DNA of 64,000 nt from an uncultured Thiotrichaceae bacterium (lineage in GTDB: Bacteria; Pseudomonadota; Gammaproteobacteria; Thiotrichales; Thiotrichaceae): NCBI GenBank assembly GCA_937925855.1, contig CALAMO010000030.1:18084-82083 (forward strand), in the 5' to 3' direction. Below the pieces are notes generated by a model. It was not told the origin of the DNA, did not search any database, and was given only the letters and a program-made list of their open reading frames with translations. Below, piece after piece: positions 7,878-17,933 of the stretch. Each line of letters starts with the position of its first letter. The first letter of the stretch is position 1. Made by a program: the position numbers and the translations under genes.

Positions 7878-9845
7878 ATGCGCATACTTTATACCTTTCT
7901 CCTGTGCACGCTGTTGGCGTTGCCGGTGCATACCGCAGTGGCAGAAGACGCTCTATTTGGCGGTCTGAAATCACTCACCATTGGCTCAGAGAGTAGTGAG
8001 CCGCTGGATGTAAGCGAAGCCTTTGTATGGGGCAAGCCGACCTATCAGAACGGGCAGCTGGCGCTAAACTGGACGATTCCGCCGGACTACTACTTGTACC
8101 GGGATAAATTTAGATTTCAGTTACTGCCGAACGCAGCGCTGGCGCTGGGCGAGGCTGTGTTACCGGCGGGCGAAGTGACTGAGGATCCGCTGTTCGGCAA
8201 GATTGAAGCGTTGTATAATTTTGTTGAAGCCAAAGTGCCGGTGCAACGCCAGCAACCTGGGGCGACGGATATGGTATTACGAGTCACCTGGCAGGGCTGT
8301 ATGAAATCGCTGGGTATCTGCTATCCGCCGGAGAGTCGCGTGCTTAAAGCCAGCTTGCCAGCGCATAATAGCAGCAGCGCCGGCGCGATGATTGAACTGG
8401 TTGAGATTGACCCGGACGGTATTGATTTTAATGCGCCAGCGCCCTCAGCGAACGGCGATAAGACAGCAGCCGCACAGGCATCCTCGGCAGCCACCACTAC
8501 AGCTTCGCCGAGTGTGTCTGCCGCATCCTCGACTGCAGCCTCGTCTAGCGAGCTGCTGTCAGAACAAGACCGTATCGCAGGCATGCTAGCGGGCGATAAT
8601 ACGCTGTTGGTATTGCTGTCATTTCTGGGTTTTGGCCTGCTATTGTCGCTGACGCCCTGCGTCTTTCCGATGATTCCGATTTTGTCTGGAATTATTGCCG
8701 GGCAGAAGGGCATCACGACGCGCAAGGCATTCGCACTGTCGCTGGTGTATGTGTTGGCGATGGCGCTGACTTATACCTTTGCGGGCGTGTTGGCTGGATT
8801 GTTTGGTAGTAATCTACAGGCCGCGTTGCAAAACCCCTGGGTGTTGAGTGTCTTTAGTGCGCTCTTTGTATTGCTGGCGCTGTCGATGTTTGGCTTTTAT
8901 GAGCTACAGGTGCCCGCTGCGCTACAGAGTCGCCTGAATGAATTAAGCCATCAACAAACCGGCGGTTCCTTTATCGGCGTGGCGATTATGGGCGTGCTGT
9001 CGGCGTTGATTGTTGGCCCCTGCGTTGCTGCACCGCTGGCGGGGGCGCTGATTTATATTGGCATGACCGGCGATGCGGTGCTCGGTGGGATGGCGCTGTT
9101 TGCGCTTAGTATCGGTATGGGGATTCCGCTGCTGATCATCGGGACGCTGGCTGGAAAGATGATGCCGCGTGCTGGACAGTGGATGGAAGGCGTGAAAGCC
9201 GTGTTTGGGGTGCTGCTGTTGGCAGTGGCTATTTGGATGCTGGAGCGGATTTTACCGGTTGGACTGACGCTGTTGCTGTGGGCAGCGCTCTGTATTATCT
9301 CCGCCCTCTTTATGGGGGCGTTGAGTGCGTTGCCACCCGCCGTGAGCGGCTGGCTGAAGCTGTGGAAGGGTTTAGGGATTATGCTGCTTGTCCACGGTGT
9401 CTTGTTAATGGTGGGCGCGGCCAGTGGGGGGCATGATGTGCTGCGTCCCCTGAAAGGTGTTTTTGGTGGTGCAGGCGTTAGCGCGCAGCACATCACTTTC
9501 CGAAAGGTAAAAAGCCTGCAAGATGTGGAGCAGGCGCTGGCACAGGCGCAAGGTCAGCCGGTTATGCTTGATTTTTATGCGGATTGGTGCGTGTACTGTA
9601 AGCAGATGGAGCAAAATACCTTTCCTGAACCGGCAGTGCGCGCCGCGCTGGGCGATTTTGTGCTATTACAGGCCGATGTGACGGCTAATGATACGGTCGA
9701 TAAGGCTTTGCAGCAGCATTTTAAGGTGATTGCCCCGCCAGCGATTTTGTTTTTTGATCGTGCGGGACGAGAGTTAGACCATTTGCGGCTAGTGGGATTT
9801 ATGGGGCCGGATGATTTCAGTCAGCACTTAAATAAAGTGCCCTAA
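7878..9845 (+). CDS. dsbD: Thiol:disulfide interchange protein DsbD
   Basis: 655 residues with the full three-part layout. After a signal peptide, the periplasmic alpha domain (about 45-185) carries WQGCMKSLGICYPP with its reactive cysteine pair. A low-complexity Ala/Ser linker (about 195-225) leads to the eight-helix transmembrane beta domain, with LTPCVFPMIPIL and IVGPCVAAPLAG, whose two cysteines carry electrons. The C-terminal thioredoxin-like gamma domain has DWCVYCKQME. DsbD passes electrons from cytoplasmic thioredoxin to periplasmic isomerases and cytochrome maturation. It is in an operon with the double-thioredoxin protein upstream. Confidence 0.96.
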   Translation: MRILYTFLLCTLLALPVHTAVAEDALFGGLKSLTIGSESSEPLDVSEAFVWGKPTYQNGQLALNWTIPPDYYLYRDKFRFQLLPNAALALGEAVLPAGEVTEDPLFGKIEALYNFVEAKVPVQRQQPGATDMVLRVTWQGCMKSLGICYPPESRVLKASLPAHNSSSAGAMIELVEIDPDGIDFNAPAPSANGDKTAAAQASSAATTTASPSVSAASSTAASSSELLSEQDRIAGMLAGDNTLLVLLSFLGFGLLLSLTPCVFPMIPILSGIIAGQKGITTRKAFALSLVYVLAMALTYTFAGVLAGLFGSNLQAALQNPWVLSVFSALFVLLALSMFGFYELQVPAALQSRLNELSHQQTGGSFIGVAIMGVLSALIVGPCVAAPLAGALIYIGMTGDAVLGGMALFALSIGMGIPLLIIGTLAGKMMPRAGQWMEGVKAVFGVLLLAVAIWMLERILPVGLTLLLWAALCIISALFMGALSALPPAVSGWLKLWKGLGIMLLVHGVLLMVGAASGGHDVLRPLKGVFGGAGVSAQHITFRKVKSLQDVEQALAQAQGQPVMLDFYADWCVYCKQMEQNTFPEPAVRAALGDFVLLQADVTANDTVDKALQQHFKVIAPPAILFFDRAGRELDHLRLVGFMGPDDFSQHLNKVP

Positions 9846-9903
9846 GCCGCCGCGCTGCTGAGCCAGCCGGTATAATGTGAATACAAAGCGATATGAATGC
9901 ATT

Positions 9904-10350
9904 ATGAAAAAAGAGCAGGATAACAACAGCGAGAATGACAGCACCCGAGGTCGCCTCACCACACGCACGATTGCGATGCCGGCGGATACCAACCCGTCTG
10001 GTGATATTTTTGGAGGGTGGGTGCTATCACAAATGGATATGGCCGCCGGTATTTGCGCCGGACAGCGCGCCCAGAGCCGCGTGGTTACCGTATCTGTGGA
10101 CGGTATGGATTTTATCCGCCCGGTGAAAGTCGGCGATATTCTGGGCGTTTACACCTGTATCGAGAAAATCGGGCGTACGTCGATGGATATTCACGTCGAA
10201 TCTTGGGTGCGGCGCGGACGCATTGGGATTCGCCAGAAAGTCACGGAGGCAACGTTTCGCTTTGTAGCGCTGGATAATGACGGGCGGCCAACGCCGGTGC
10301 CGGATGAGGCTGAGTTACCGGCCTATGCGCAGGAATATTTTGAGCACTAG
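9904..10350 (+). CDS. yciA: Acyl-CoA thioesterase, YciA family
   Basis: 148 residues with a single hotdog fold. TTRTIAMPADTNPSGDIFGGWVLSQMDMAAGICAG holds the catalytic Asp of the YciA group in the long helix, followed by VVTVSVDGMDFIRPVKVGDIL. It hydrolyses acyl-CoAs to acid and CoA. The start is uncertain: ATG 9904 is taken, while GTG 9877 would add nine residues; neither has a strong ribosome site. Confidence 0.9.
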   Translation: MKKEQDNNSENDSTRGRLTTRTIAMPADTNPSGDIFGGWVLSQMDMAAGICAGQRAQSRVVTVSVDGMDFIRPVKVGDILGVYTCIEKIGRTSMDIHVESWVRRGRIGIRQKVTEATFRFVALDNDGRPTPVPDEAELPAYAQEYFEH

Positions 10351-10400
10351 CAGGCGCAGCTGTTCAGGTTCGGCAGTTTGCCGGGTAGCTGGCTGTGCGC

Positions 10401-12095
10401 TCAGTCGGGCGCGTTCGGCCTGGTGGCTACATTCGATGCCTGGCGGTGGATTTGACGCTGCTCGCGTAGAATCATGCGGGCGCCCTTTTCACCAATCATC
10501 ATACTGGGTGCTGAGGTGTTGCCGCTGGTAATGTGCGGCATGATCGAGGCATCAACGACCCGTAAATTTGCCATGCCACGCACTTTTAATGAGGCGGGGT
10601 CGGTGACGGCCAAATCGTCTAAGCCCATCTTGCAGGTGCCGACAGGATGATAAACCGTGAGTGCGGTTGCGCGTAGATAGTCCAATAGGTCGGCATCGCT
10701 TTGTACCTGCGCGCCGGGAGCCATCTCCGTGCCGCGATAGGCATCAAAGACTGGGGCTGCCAGCACTTCGCGTGCCTTGCGCAGGGCGGCGAGCAGCAGC
10801 TGGGCATCGCGCGCATCGGCGAGAAAGTTATGATCGATCAACACATTCCGGCGGGTACCATCATCCGCCAGTTTCACCGTGCCCCTGCTGTGGGGGCGCA
10901 GCACGCAGGTAAACAGTGAGTAGCCGTGGCCGAACTCAAAATCGCGCCCGCGATGACTGCGGTAAATCGGGGTGAAGTGAAATTGAATATTGGCCTCAAC
11001 GCTATTGGCGTTAACATTGCGCTGTCCAGTGGGCGGTGTCGTTGGGTCCGGGATATGAGCGAAGCCACCGGCCTCGACATAGTTTGTCGTCCACCAGCCC
11101 TTGCGCCGTAGCCAGTACTTGAGCGGGGCAGGTAAAACATGCGGCAGCAGGCTAGCCAAGGAGACGCCAATCGATACCGCCTTATTGGAGCGCACCGTCA
11201 CTTTTGAGTCGATGTGATCTTGTAAGTTTTTACCCACGCCGGGTAAATCTAGTTTGCAGTCTATGCCCAACTCAGCAAGCTCTTGCCGTGGGCCGATGCC
11301 GGAAGCCAGTAATAAGCGCGGTGAAGCAATTGCGCCGGCGCAGCTGATCACTTCACGGGTGCAATATAAGGCGCTACGCTCGCCATCGCGCTCGATGATG
11401 ACGCCGCGCACTTCATTACCGTCAATGATGAGTTCCGCTACGTCGGTATTTATCATCACATCCAGATTGGCCCGCATCAACACCGGCTCCACAAAGGCGG
11501 TGTAGGCGCTGACCCGCACGCCTCGGTTTTGGGTGACATTGTAATGGCCGAGGCCCAGCTGCGTCGGGCCGTTAAAGTCGCTGTTTATCGGCAGGCCAAC
11601 GCTGGTGGCGGCCGATACGAAAACCTTGCTCATTTTGTTGACATCGCGCTGCTGCTCAACGCGCAGCTCACCGCTAAAGCCGTGATAGCGCGGATCTTGT
11701 AGTAGCTGATTATTTTCGATGACTTTAAAGACCGGTAAGACATCGGCATAAGCCCAGCCTTCACAACCCAGCGCGGCCCAGCGATCATAATCGCTACGGT
11801 TGCCGCGGATATAAACCATGCCGTTAATGGAGCTGGAGCCGCCGAGAACTTTCCCACGATTAATGGTGATCACGCGCTGTTTGAGGTGCTGCTGCGGCGT
11901 GCCTTTAAAGGCGTAATCGAGCTTTTTATGGCCGTAAACACCGAAGATACCCGCTGGAATTTTTATCCACGGGCTTTTATCACTGCCACCCGCTTCCAGT
12001 AGGCAAACAGAGACCTCGGGATCAGCGCTCAGTCGATTGGCAAGCACGCACCCTGCTGAACCTGCGCCAATGATTATATAGTCGTAGGTTTTCAT
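10401..12095 (-). CDS. GMC-family FAD oxidoreductase (choline/alcohol dehydrogenase type)
   Basis: 564 residues. The N-terminal FAD-binding motif is YIIIGAGSAGCVLANRLS. The GMC signature 1 is GKVLGGSSSINGMVYIRGNRSDYDRWA, and the second signature covers CAGAIASPRLLLASGIGP. The C-terminal part has YHPVGTCKMG, with the catalytic His, and VDASIMPHITSGNTSAPSMMIGEKGA. It oxidises an alcohol to an aldehyde, but BetA-like motifs alone do not fix choline as substrate, and no betaine genes are nearby. A pentapeptide protein lies 17 bp upstream on the same strand. Confidence 0.88.
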   Translation of the reverse strand: MKTYDYIIIGAGSAGCVLANRLSADPEVSVCLLEAGGSDKSPWIKIPAGIFGVYGHKKLDYAFKGTPQQHLKQRVITINRGKVLGGSSSINGMVYIRGNRSDYDRWAALGCEGWAYADVLPVFKVIENNQLLQDPRYHGFSGELRVEQQRDVNKMSKVFVSAATSVGLPINSDFNGPTQLGLGHYNVTQNRGVRVSAYTAFVEPVLMRANLDVMINTDVAELIIDGNEVRGVIIERDGERSALYCTREVISCAGAIASPRLLLASGIGPRQELAELGIDCKLDLPGVGKNLQDHIDSKVTVRSNKAVSIGVSLASLLPHVLPAPLKYWLRRKGWWTTNYVEAGGFAHIPDPTTPPTGQRNVNANSVEANIQFHFTPIYRSHRGRDFEFGHGYSLFTCVLRPHSRGTVKLADDGTRRNVLIDHNFLADARDAQLLLAALRKAREVLAAPVFDAYRGTEMAPGAQVQSDADLLDYLRATALTVYHPVGTCKMGLDDLAVTDPASLKVRGMANLRVVDASIMPHITSGNTSAPSMMIGEKGARMILREQRQIHRQASNVATRPNAPD

Positions 12096-12112
12096 GGTTC
12101 GTTCCTAGAGGC

Positions 12113-12553
12113 TCAGCCTCTGGGGATATGCTCCCAGATTTTGCAGGCTTCCGGTAAGACGTAGCCTGCAAAATCAAAATCTTCCAGGCCTAATTTTTCT
12201 TCCTGTGCTGCCTGTGGTATGCAGGCTGAACTTAGCTGCTCGGCAGTCAGGCCCTCAGCACCGGTAAAGTCGGTCTGCTCGATTAGTGCGAAGCGAAAGG
12301 TGACGTTAGTGAGATTGGTGTTCTGGAAATTAGCTAGACTGAGGTTGGCATAATTCAGGCTGGCATTGGTAAAGGTAGAACCGCTGGCGTTGCTGCCGCT
12401 GAAATTGGAAGTGGCTAAATTAACGCCCTCGAAATTACGCATCGACACATCTTTGCTGGCATTAAACTTAGGGGCTTGCAGGCCGTTGGCAAAGAGTAGG
12501 GAGGGGAGGATGAGTAGCAGTGTGCTAATAAGGCGTGCGCAGTTGGCTGGCAT
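12113..12553 (-). CDS. Exported pentapeptide-repeat protein
   Basis: 146 residues. A signal peptide (residues 1-24, ending LLFANG) is followed by about ten pentapeptide units of the A(N/S)LxN or F type, for example NFEGVNLATSNFSGSNASGSTFTNASLNYANLSLANF. These fold into a right-handed quadrilateral beta helix. The C-terminal 40 residues are outside the repeat. The function is unknown; it probably forms a unit with the GMC gene downstream. Confidence 0.8.
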   Translation of the reverse strand: MPANCARLISTLLLILPSLLFANGLQAPKFNASKDVSMRNFEGVNLATSNFSGSNASGSTFTNASLNYANLSLANFQNTNLTNVTFRFALIEQTDFTGAEGLTAEQLSSACIPQAAQEEKLGLEDFDFAGYVLPEACKIWEHIPRG

Positions 12554-12718
12554 TTATGCTCTCCTTATCTGGGGTTATGAATGGGGCTTACATCTAATCT
12601 TTAGTATAAGCCATAGTTTTTATGTATGGCGCACTGTTTTTTGTATATGACGCACACCACCCACAAAAATGTGTGACGGTCTGCCCATCGGGTGTTTTTC
12701 GAGTTTAACTGGCTGTTT

Positions 12719-13579
12719 TCAGCTAAAGTCCGCCAGCTTTTCACCCAGTTTGACGCTGGCCTCCGCCCGACTTTTTGCTGGTAAAAAATGGCAGGGGCGT
12801 TCCATTAATAAAATCACGGTCGAGCCCATATTAAAGCGGCCCATTTCTTCTCCTTTGCGATACGCCAGCGGTGCGTCGACAGCTGCATAGGTTTTTTCGC
12901 TAATGGTTCTACCTTTGGGGGGCGTGACTAAACCCGCCCATACGGTTTCAATCGCAGCGACATTAATCGCCCCGACCAAGACCATAGCCAGCTTGCCAAA
13001 GTCGGTATCAAATAAAGCAACAACGCGCTCATTGCGTGCGAACAAGCGCGGCACTGTGCGTGCCGTATGCCCGGCGACGCTGAATAAGCGGCCTGGGATA
13101 TGAAGCTGCGTTAAGAGCTTGCCGTCAAGTGGCATATGGATACGGTGATAATCGCGCGGCGACAGATAGAGCGTGATGAATTGCCCGTTGCTGAAATAAT
13201 CTGCATATTGTGGTTTGCCACCCAGTAGTTCCAGTACTGAATAATCATGACCTTTGGCTTGAACAATGCGCCCCGCATTGATGGGGCCGCACTGGCTGAC
13301 CGTACCGTCGACCGGGCTGGCGAGCGTATGCTGTCCCTGCGAGAGTGGGCGCAGTTCGGGCTTGAGTGAGCGGGTGAAAAAGTCATTGAAGGTGGCGTAG
13401 GATTCAGGGGACGGCTGCACCGCTTCCGCTAAATTGACCCGGAATAGTTTACTAAAGCAGCGGATCGCTAGCGGCACCAGCGGCGAGCGGATGCGCGTGA
13501 GGTGAAACACGCCGCGTGAGATCAGGTGGTGGGGTAACACATAAAGCGGCCAGGCTTTGAGGGCGTCGGAAATTTTCAT
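12719..13579 (-). CDS. psd: Phosphatidylserine decarboxylase
   Basis: 286 residues. It makes phosphatidylethanolamine at the inner membrane. YATFNDFFTRSL, SPVDGTVSQCG, QAKGHDYSVLELLGG, YLSPRDYHRIHMP, LFARNERVVALFDT and VGAINVAAIETVWAG match the family. Near the C terminus is MGRFNMGSTVILL, where the usual LGST is MGST; self-cleavage between Gly and Ser gives the pyruvoyl group. The start at 13579 (MKISDALKAW) aligns with the family; an ATG at 13621 would add 14 residues. It is divergent from prmB. Confidence 0.94.
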   Translation of the reverse strand: MKISDALKAWPLYVLPHHLISRGVFHLTRIRSPLVPLAIRCFSKLFRVNLAEAVQPSPESYATFNDFFTRSLKPELRPLSQGQHTLASPVDGTVSQCGPINAGRIVQAKGHDYSVLELLGGKPQYADYFSNGQFITLYLSPRDYHRIHMPLDGKLLTQLHIPGRLFSVAGHTARTVPRLFARNERVVALFDTDFGKLAMVLVGAINVAAIETVWAGLVTPPKGRTISEKTYAAVDAPLAYRKGEEMGRFNMGSTVILLMERPCHFLPAKSRAEASVKLGEKLADFS

Positions 13580-13637
13580 CAGGCATGGAAAACTGCGGCT
13601 AAATAGCGGATGATACGGCAAAATTTTTGGCGAGGAT

Positions 13638-14561
13638 ATGATCGTGACCGAAGAATATCTGGAAGACTATGCGCAGTTGCAGAGCGTGCGTGATTTTATT
13701 CGCTGGGGTGCCAGTCGTTTTGCACAGGCCGAACTGAGTTTTAGCCACGGCATGGTCTCCGCGCTGGATGAGGCCGCTTACTTGGTTTTCCATGCCTTGC
13801 ATTTACCGGTTGATACGCCGGAGAGCTATTTTGATGCGCGGCTGACGGAACGTGAGAAACAGGTCGTTGCTGCCCTGCTCAAGCGACGAGTGGTGGAGCG
13901 TAAGCCCGCAGCCTATCTTACGCAGGAAGGGTGGTTTGCCGGGCTGCCGTTTTATGTGGATGAGCGCGTGCTAGTGCCGCGTTCGCCGTTGGCAGAGTGG
14001 GTGGAGAAGCAGTTCTATCCTTGGATTGAAGCGGAGCAAGTAGAGCATGTGCTGGATTTGTGTACGGGTAGCGGCTGTATTGGCATTGCCTGTGCTTATG
14101 CCTTCCCCCAGGCGCAGGTTGATTTGAGTGATATATCTGCGGATGCCTTGGATGTGGCGCGACTGAATATTGAGCGGCATGCGGCCCAGGCACACGTCGG
14201 GGTGGTGCAGTCCGATGTGTTTTCTGGGCTGGAAGGTCGGCAATATGATCTGATTGTGAGTAATCCGCCTTATGTCGACGCGGGCGACCTGAACGCGATG
14301 AGCGCTGAGTTTCGGCATGAGCCTGAACTAGGTTTGGCAGCCGGGCAAGATGGCTTAGAAATTGTGCATCGCATTCTGGCAGGTGCACGCAAGCACCTGA
14401 CGCCGCAGGGTATTCTCGTGGTGGAAGTTGGCAACAGTGAATATGCGCTAACGGCGGCTTATCCCGACCTGATGTTTAACTGGTTGGAGTTTGAACGTGG
14501 TGGCGATGGCGTATTTTTGTTAACGGCCGCACAGCTACAGGATTTACCGGTGTTGGTGTAA
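13638..14561 (+). CDS. prmB: 50S ribosomal protein L3 glutamine methyltransferase
   Basis: 307 residues. It transfers methyl from SAM to a glutamine of L3. VLDLCTGSGCIGIACAYAFP is SAM motif I, and NPPYVDAGDL is the amide-binding NPPY motif; FRHEPELGLAAGQDGLEI is typical of PrmB rather than PrmC. The start is ambiguous: the AGG at 13633-13635 is too close to ATG 13638 but well spaced from GTG 13644, which would give a protein beginning MTEEYL. Confidence 0.93.
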   Translation: MIVTEEYLEDYAQLQSVRDFIRWGASRFAQAELSFSHGMVSALDEAAYLVFHALHLPVDTPESYFDARLTEREKQVVAALLKRRVVERKPAAYLTQEGWFAGLPFYVDERVLVPRSPLAEWVEKQFYPWIEAEQVEHVLDLCTGSGCIGIACAYAFPQAQVDLSDISADALDVARLNIERHAAQAHVGVVQSDVFSGLEGRQYDLIVSNPPYVDAGDLNAMSAEFRHEPELGLAAGQDGLEIVHRILAGARKHLTPQGILVVEVGNSEYALTAAYPDLMFNWLEFERGGDGVFLLTAAQLQDLPVLV

Positions 14562-14663
14562 GCAGTTTGTAGTAATAACCGGCGGTTTTGTCGCCTTCAT
14601 TTCCGAGCGAAGTGGCAATCTGTTAGGATAGGTGTTTATCTAAAATAACAGCACAGCGCATTG

Positions 14664-14693
14664 AGTGATATGCAGTGATATGCAGTGATATGC
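14664..14693. repeat. Three tandem 10-bp repeats
   Basis: AGTGATATGC occurs three times in a row, just upstream of the small exported-protein gene. A related ATTGAGTG lies on both sides. With a period of one helical turn, this could be slippage or a regulator site. Confidence 0.7.
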
Positions 14694-14718
14694 ATTGAGT
14701 GCTATAAGGTATAGACGA

Positions 14719-15216
14719 ATGAAGTGTTTTAAGTGGGCCCTGTTGTTGCATGTGTTCTTGGCGGCACTGATGTTTGTTAGCGCAAGCGCGGTGAGTGCTG
14801 ATGATGCGGATGATGCTGACGCACTGTCTGTGGGGGTGCGTGATACCGCGCCGCTGATTGGTGCCTGGCGGGTGAGCTTGACGAATGTCGGGACTAAGGC
14901 ATCTAACCCCGCTCTATACAGCTTTCTGCCCGGTGGGGTGTTACACCAGTCTGAGAACCCCATGGTTGATCCGATGCTAGGCAATCTGGTGTTTAGCAAT
15001 GCGCATGGCGCGTGGACTTACGACCCAGAGCAAGACCACTACCTGATTCGTTATTTCAAGCTGGTTTTTCAGGCAGATTCAGCTTACTGGGGACAGGAAG
15101 AAACCACGGGCATTCTCAAGCTGGATAAAATCACGGGTGCACTCAAGGGTACGCTTCGTGTTGGCAGTGAAAAAGCTGATTTTAATGGCGCAAGGATTAT
15201 GACTACCGGCGAATAA
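14719..15216 (+). CDS. Small exported protein of unknown function
   Basis: 165 residues. A signal peptide of about 28 residues ends near SAVSADDADDAD. The mature part has PLIGAWRVSLTNVG, YSFLPGGVLHQSENP and AHGAWTYDPEQDHYLIRYFKLVFQ, a pattern of antiparallel strands like small lipocalin-type or DUF-type beta proteins. I do not recognise the family. The start is supported by AAGG at 14707-14710. Confidence 0.65.
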   Translation: MKCFKWALLLHVFLAALMFVSASAVSADDADDADALSVGVRDTAPLIGAWRVSLTNVGTKASNPALYSFLPGGVLHQSENPMVDPMLGNLVFSNAHGAWTYDPEQDHYLIRYFKLVFQADSAYWGQEETTGILKLDKITGALKGTLRVGSEKADFNGARIMTTGE

Positions 15217-15309
15217 TCAATAGGGGAGGCGCACCGCCATCAACCCTGTATGTGTAACAAGGTCAATGTCGGTGTGACAGGTGCGACAAGTCGCCGTTCG
15301 TGCCATCGC

Positions 15310-16980
15310 TTACATATTTGGGTAATTTGGGCCGCCACCGCCCTCAGGCGTTACCCAGACGATATTTTGCGTCGGGTCTTTAATATCACAGGTCTTACAG
15401 TGTACGCAGTTCTGCGCATTAATCTGTAACCGCTGGCTGCCATCTTGTTTGGACTCATCCTCAACATACTCGTAGACACCCGCTGGACAGAAGCGCTGCT
15501 CCGGGCCATCGTATAAGGCCAGATTTGTCGCCACTGGTACAGAGGCATCTTTCAGCGTTAGGTGGATTGGCTGATCTTCTTCGTGATTGGTGCCGGATAG
15601 AAACACTGACGATAATTTATCGAAGGTGATTTTGCCGTCTGGCCTGGGGTAGGTAATCGGTGCGGCCTTGTCTTTGTGTACCAGTGTTTCATGATCGCTA
15701 TGACCGTGTTGCAGTGTCCACGGTGCTTTGCCGCGCAGTAACACCTGATCAATACCTGTCAGCAGCGTGCCCACCCATAAGCCCCACTTAAATGAAGGCC
15801 GCACATTGCGCGCTGCACTCAGCTCATCATACACCCAAGAATTATTGAATTTCTCAGTGAACGCGGTCAGTTCAGCAGCCGGAGATTCTGCATTCTCCTG
15901 TAAGGCTTCAAAAGCGGCTTCTGCGGCCAGCATGCCAGATTTCATTGCGGTATGCGTGCCCTTGATTTTTGGCATATTGAGCGTACCTGCATCACAGCCG
16001 GTCAATACCCCGCCGGGGAATGTGAGCTTAGGCAGGCACTGTAAACCGCCCTCATTCAGCGCTCTTGCGCCATAAGAGATACGTCGCCCACCTTCAAAGG
16101 TCGCGCGAATTTTGGGATGGGTTTTAAAGCGCTGAAATTCCTCAAACGGACTCAGATAGGGGTTCTTATAGTCCAGGCCGACAACAAAGCCGACGGCTAC
16201 CTGGTTGTCTTCTAGGTGATAGAGGAAGGAACCACCGTAGGTGTCCGGTTTTAATGGCCAGCCCGCAGTATGAACGACTAAGCCGGGCTGATGTTGGGCG
16301 GGGTCAATTTCCCACAGCTCTTTAATGCCAATGCCGTAAGTTTGTGGCTGTACGTCTTTCTCTAGGTCGAAGTGCGCTTTGAGCGCCTTGCCCAGATGGC
16401 CCCGGCAACCTTCAGCAAAGAAGGTGTATTTCGCATGCAGCTCCATCCCTGGCTCATACTGCGGCCCAGGCGTGCCGTCGCGCTGGATACCCATATCACC
16501 GGTTTGTATGCCTTTGACGCTGCCATCTGCGTTATACAGCGTTTTAGCAGCAGTGAAGCCGGGATACACATCGACGCCGAGCGCTTCTGCCTGCTCACCC
16601 AGCCAGCGGCAGAAATTACCTAGGCTGATAATATAGTTGCCGTGGTTATGCATAGCCGGTGGCATAAACATTTGGGGCGTGCTTACTGCGCCGGTTTCGC
16701 TGAGAAACATAATTTTCTCAGCGCCAACGGGTGTGTTTAGCGGGGCACCTTTTTCTTTCCAGTCTGGAATAAGTTCATTTAGAGCAGTGGGCTCTAAGAT
16801 GGCGCCCGACAAAATGTGCGCGCCAATCTCAGAGCCTTTTTCGACCAGACAAACTGAGATTTCCTGCTCGCTTTCTTGCGCTAGCTGCATGAGGCGAATG
16901 GCTGCACTCAGACCGGAGGGGCCGCCCCCGACGATAAGTACATCGAATTCCATCACATCGCGTTCGATTTCTTCTGCCAC
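15310..16980 (-). CDS. Electron transfer flavoprotein-ubiquinone oxidoreductase
   Basis: 556 residues. The N-terminal FAD motif is [17 protein letters not shown]. Mid-protein [12 protein letters not shown] and [29 protein letters not shown] are typical of ETF-QO. The C-terminal [4Fe-4S] ferredoxin-like end carries CPAGVYEY and [16 protein letters not shown], ending [15 protein letters not shown]. It moves electrons from reduced ETF to membrane ubiquinone. It lies 26 bp after etfA on the same strand, so etfB-etfA-ETF-QO is one operon. Confidence 0.96.
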   Translation of the reverse strand: MAEEIERDVMEFDVLIVGGGPSGLSAAIRLMQLAQESEQEISVCLVEKGSEIGAHILSGAILEPTALNELIPDWKEKGAPLNTPVGAEKIMFLSETGAVSTPQMFMPPAMHNHGNYIISLGNFCRWLGEQAEALGVDVYPGFTAAKTLYNADGSVKGIQTGDMGIQRDGTPGPQYEPGMELHAKYTFFAEGCRGHLGKALKAHFDLEKDVQPQTYGIGIKELWEIDPAQHQPGLVVHTAGWPLKPDTYGGSFLYHLEDNQVAVGFVVGLDYKNPYLSPFEEFQRFKTHPKIRATFEGGRRISYGARALNEGGLQCLPKLTFPGGVLTGCDAGTLNMPKIKGTHTAMKSGMLAAEAAFEALQENAESPAAELTAFTEKFNNSWVYDELSAARNVRPSFKWGLWVGTLLTGIDQVLLRGKAPWTLQHGHSDHETLVHKDKAAPITYPRPDGKITFDKLSSVFLSGTNHEEDQPIHLTLKDASVPVATNLALYDGPEQRFCPAGVYEYVEDESKQDGSQRLQINAQNCVHCKTCDIKDPTQNIVWVTPEGGGGPNYPNM

Positions 16981-17006
16981 GGTTTTTCTCCGGTTGCTTT
17001 TTTGTT

Positions 17007-17933
17007 TTATAACGCTGCCGTCATCTCTGGCACAGCGTCAAACAAGTCTGCCACCAATCCATAATCTGCGACCTGGAAAATAGGGGCATCTTCATCTTTA
17101 TTAATGGCGACGATGACTTTCGAGTCTTTCATCCCGGCCAAATGCTGGATCGCACCCGAAATACCAACGGCAACATACAGCTGGGGCGCAACAATTTTAC
17201 CGGTTTGACCGACCTGCCAGTCATTCGGGGCAAAGCCCGCATCGACGGCGGCACGCGACGCACCAACGGCAGCGCCAAGCTTATCCGCCAGCGCTTCGAT
17301 CAGCGCAAAGTTCTCTTCTGAGCCGACGCCACGTCCGCCTGAAACGATAATGTCTGACGAGGTCAGTTCAGGACGATCACTTTCTTGGACTTCATTACTG
17401 ACCCAAGCCACTGGCGCATCACAGGCCACGACAGCCATGCTTTCAACCGCTGCGCTGCCACCCTCGGCGGCACTGTCGAAGCTCGCGGTGCGGATGGTCA
17501 TGACTTTTTTCGCATCGGCAGTGGTCACAGTTTGAATCGCATTGCCTGCATAGATGGGGCGTACAAATTCAGCCGGGCCGTTAATTGCCATCACTTCGGA
17601 AATCACCATGACATCCAGCAGGGCAGCGACCCGTGGTGCAATGTTTTTACCTGAGGTGGTGGCGGGGAATACGATGTGCTCGTACTGATCAGCGACGCTC
17701 AGAATAAGCGCCGCCATAGGTTCGGCCATCGCATATTCGTAGCTCGCATCATCAGCGCAAAGTACCTTATTCACGCCCTGTAGCGCAGCCAGTTCATCGG
17801 CGGCAGCGCCGCAGCCACCGGAGGCACATAATACGTCTACTGCCCCGAGCTGGGCGGCGGCAGTGAGTGCCTTCGCCGTGGAATCTTTGTTCAGTTGTCC
17901 GGCCAGAACTTCAGCAACTAATAATACGCTCAT
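17007..17933 (-). CDS. etfA: Electron transfer flavoprotein alpha subunit
   Basis: 308 residues. The C-terminal FAD-binding half has [58 protein letters not shown] and [22 protein letters not shown], all family signatures. It forms the ETF heterodimer with EtfB and takes electrons from acyl-CoA dehydrogenases. Its ATG overlaps the etfB stop by 4 nt (ATGA), so translation is probably coupled. Confidence 0.97.
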   Translation of the reverse strand: MSVLLVAEVLAGQLNKDSTAKALTAAAQLGAVDVLCASGGCGAAADELAALQGVNKVLCADDASYEYAMAEPMAALILSVADQYEHIVFPATTSGKNIAPRVAALLDVMVISEVMAINGPAEFVRPIYAGNAIQTVTTADAKKVMTIRTASFDSAAEGGSAAVESMAVVACDAPVAWVSNEVQESDRPELTSSDIIVSGGRGVGSEENFALIEALADKLGAAVGASRAAVDAGFAPNDWQVGQTGKIVAPQLYVAVGISGAIQHLAGMKDSKVIVAINKDEDAPIFQVADYGLVADLFDAVPEMTAAL

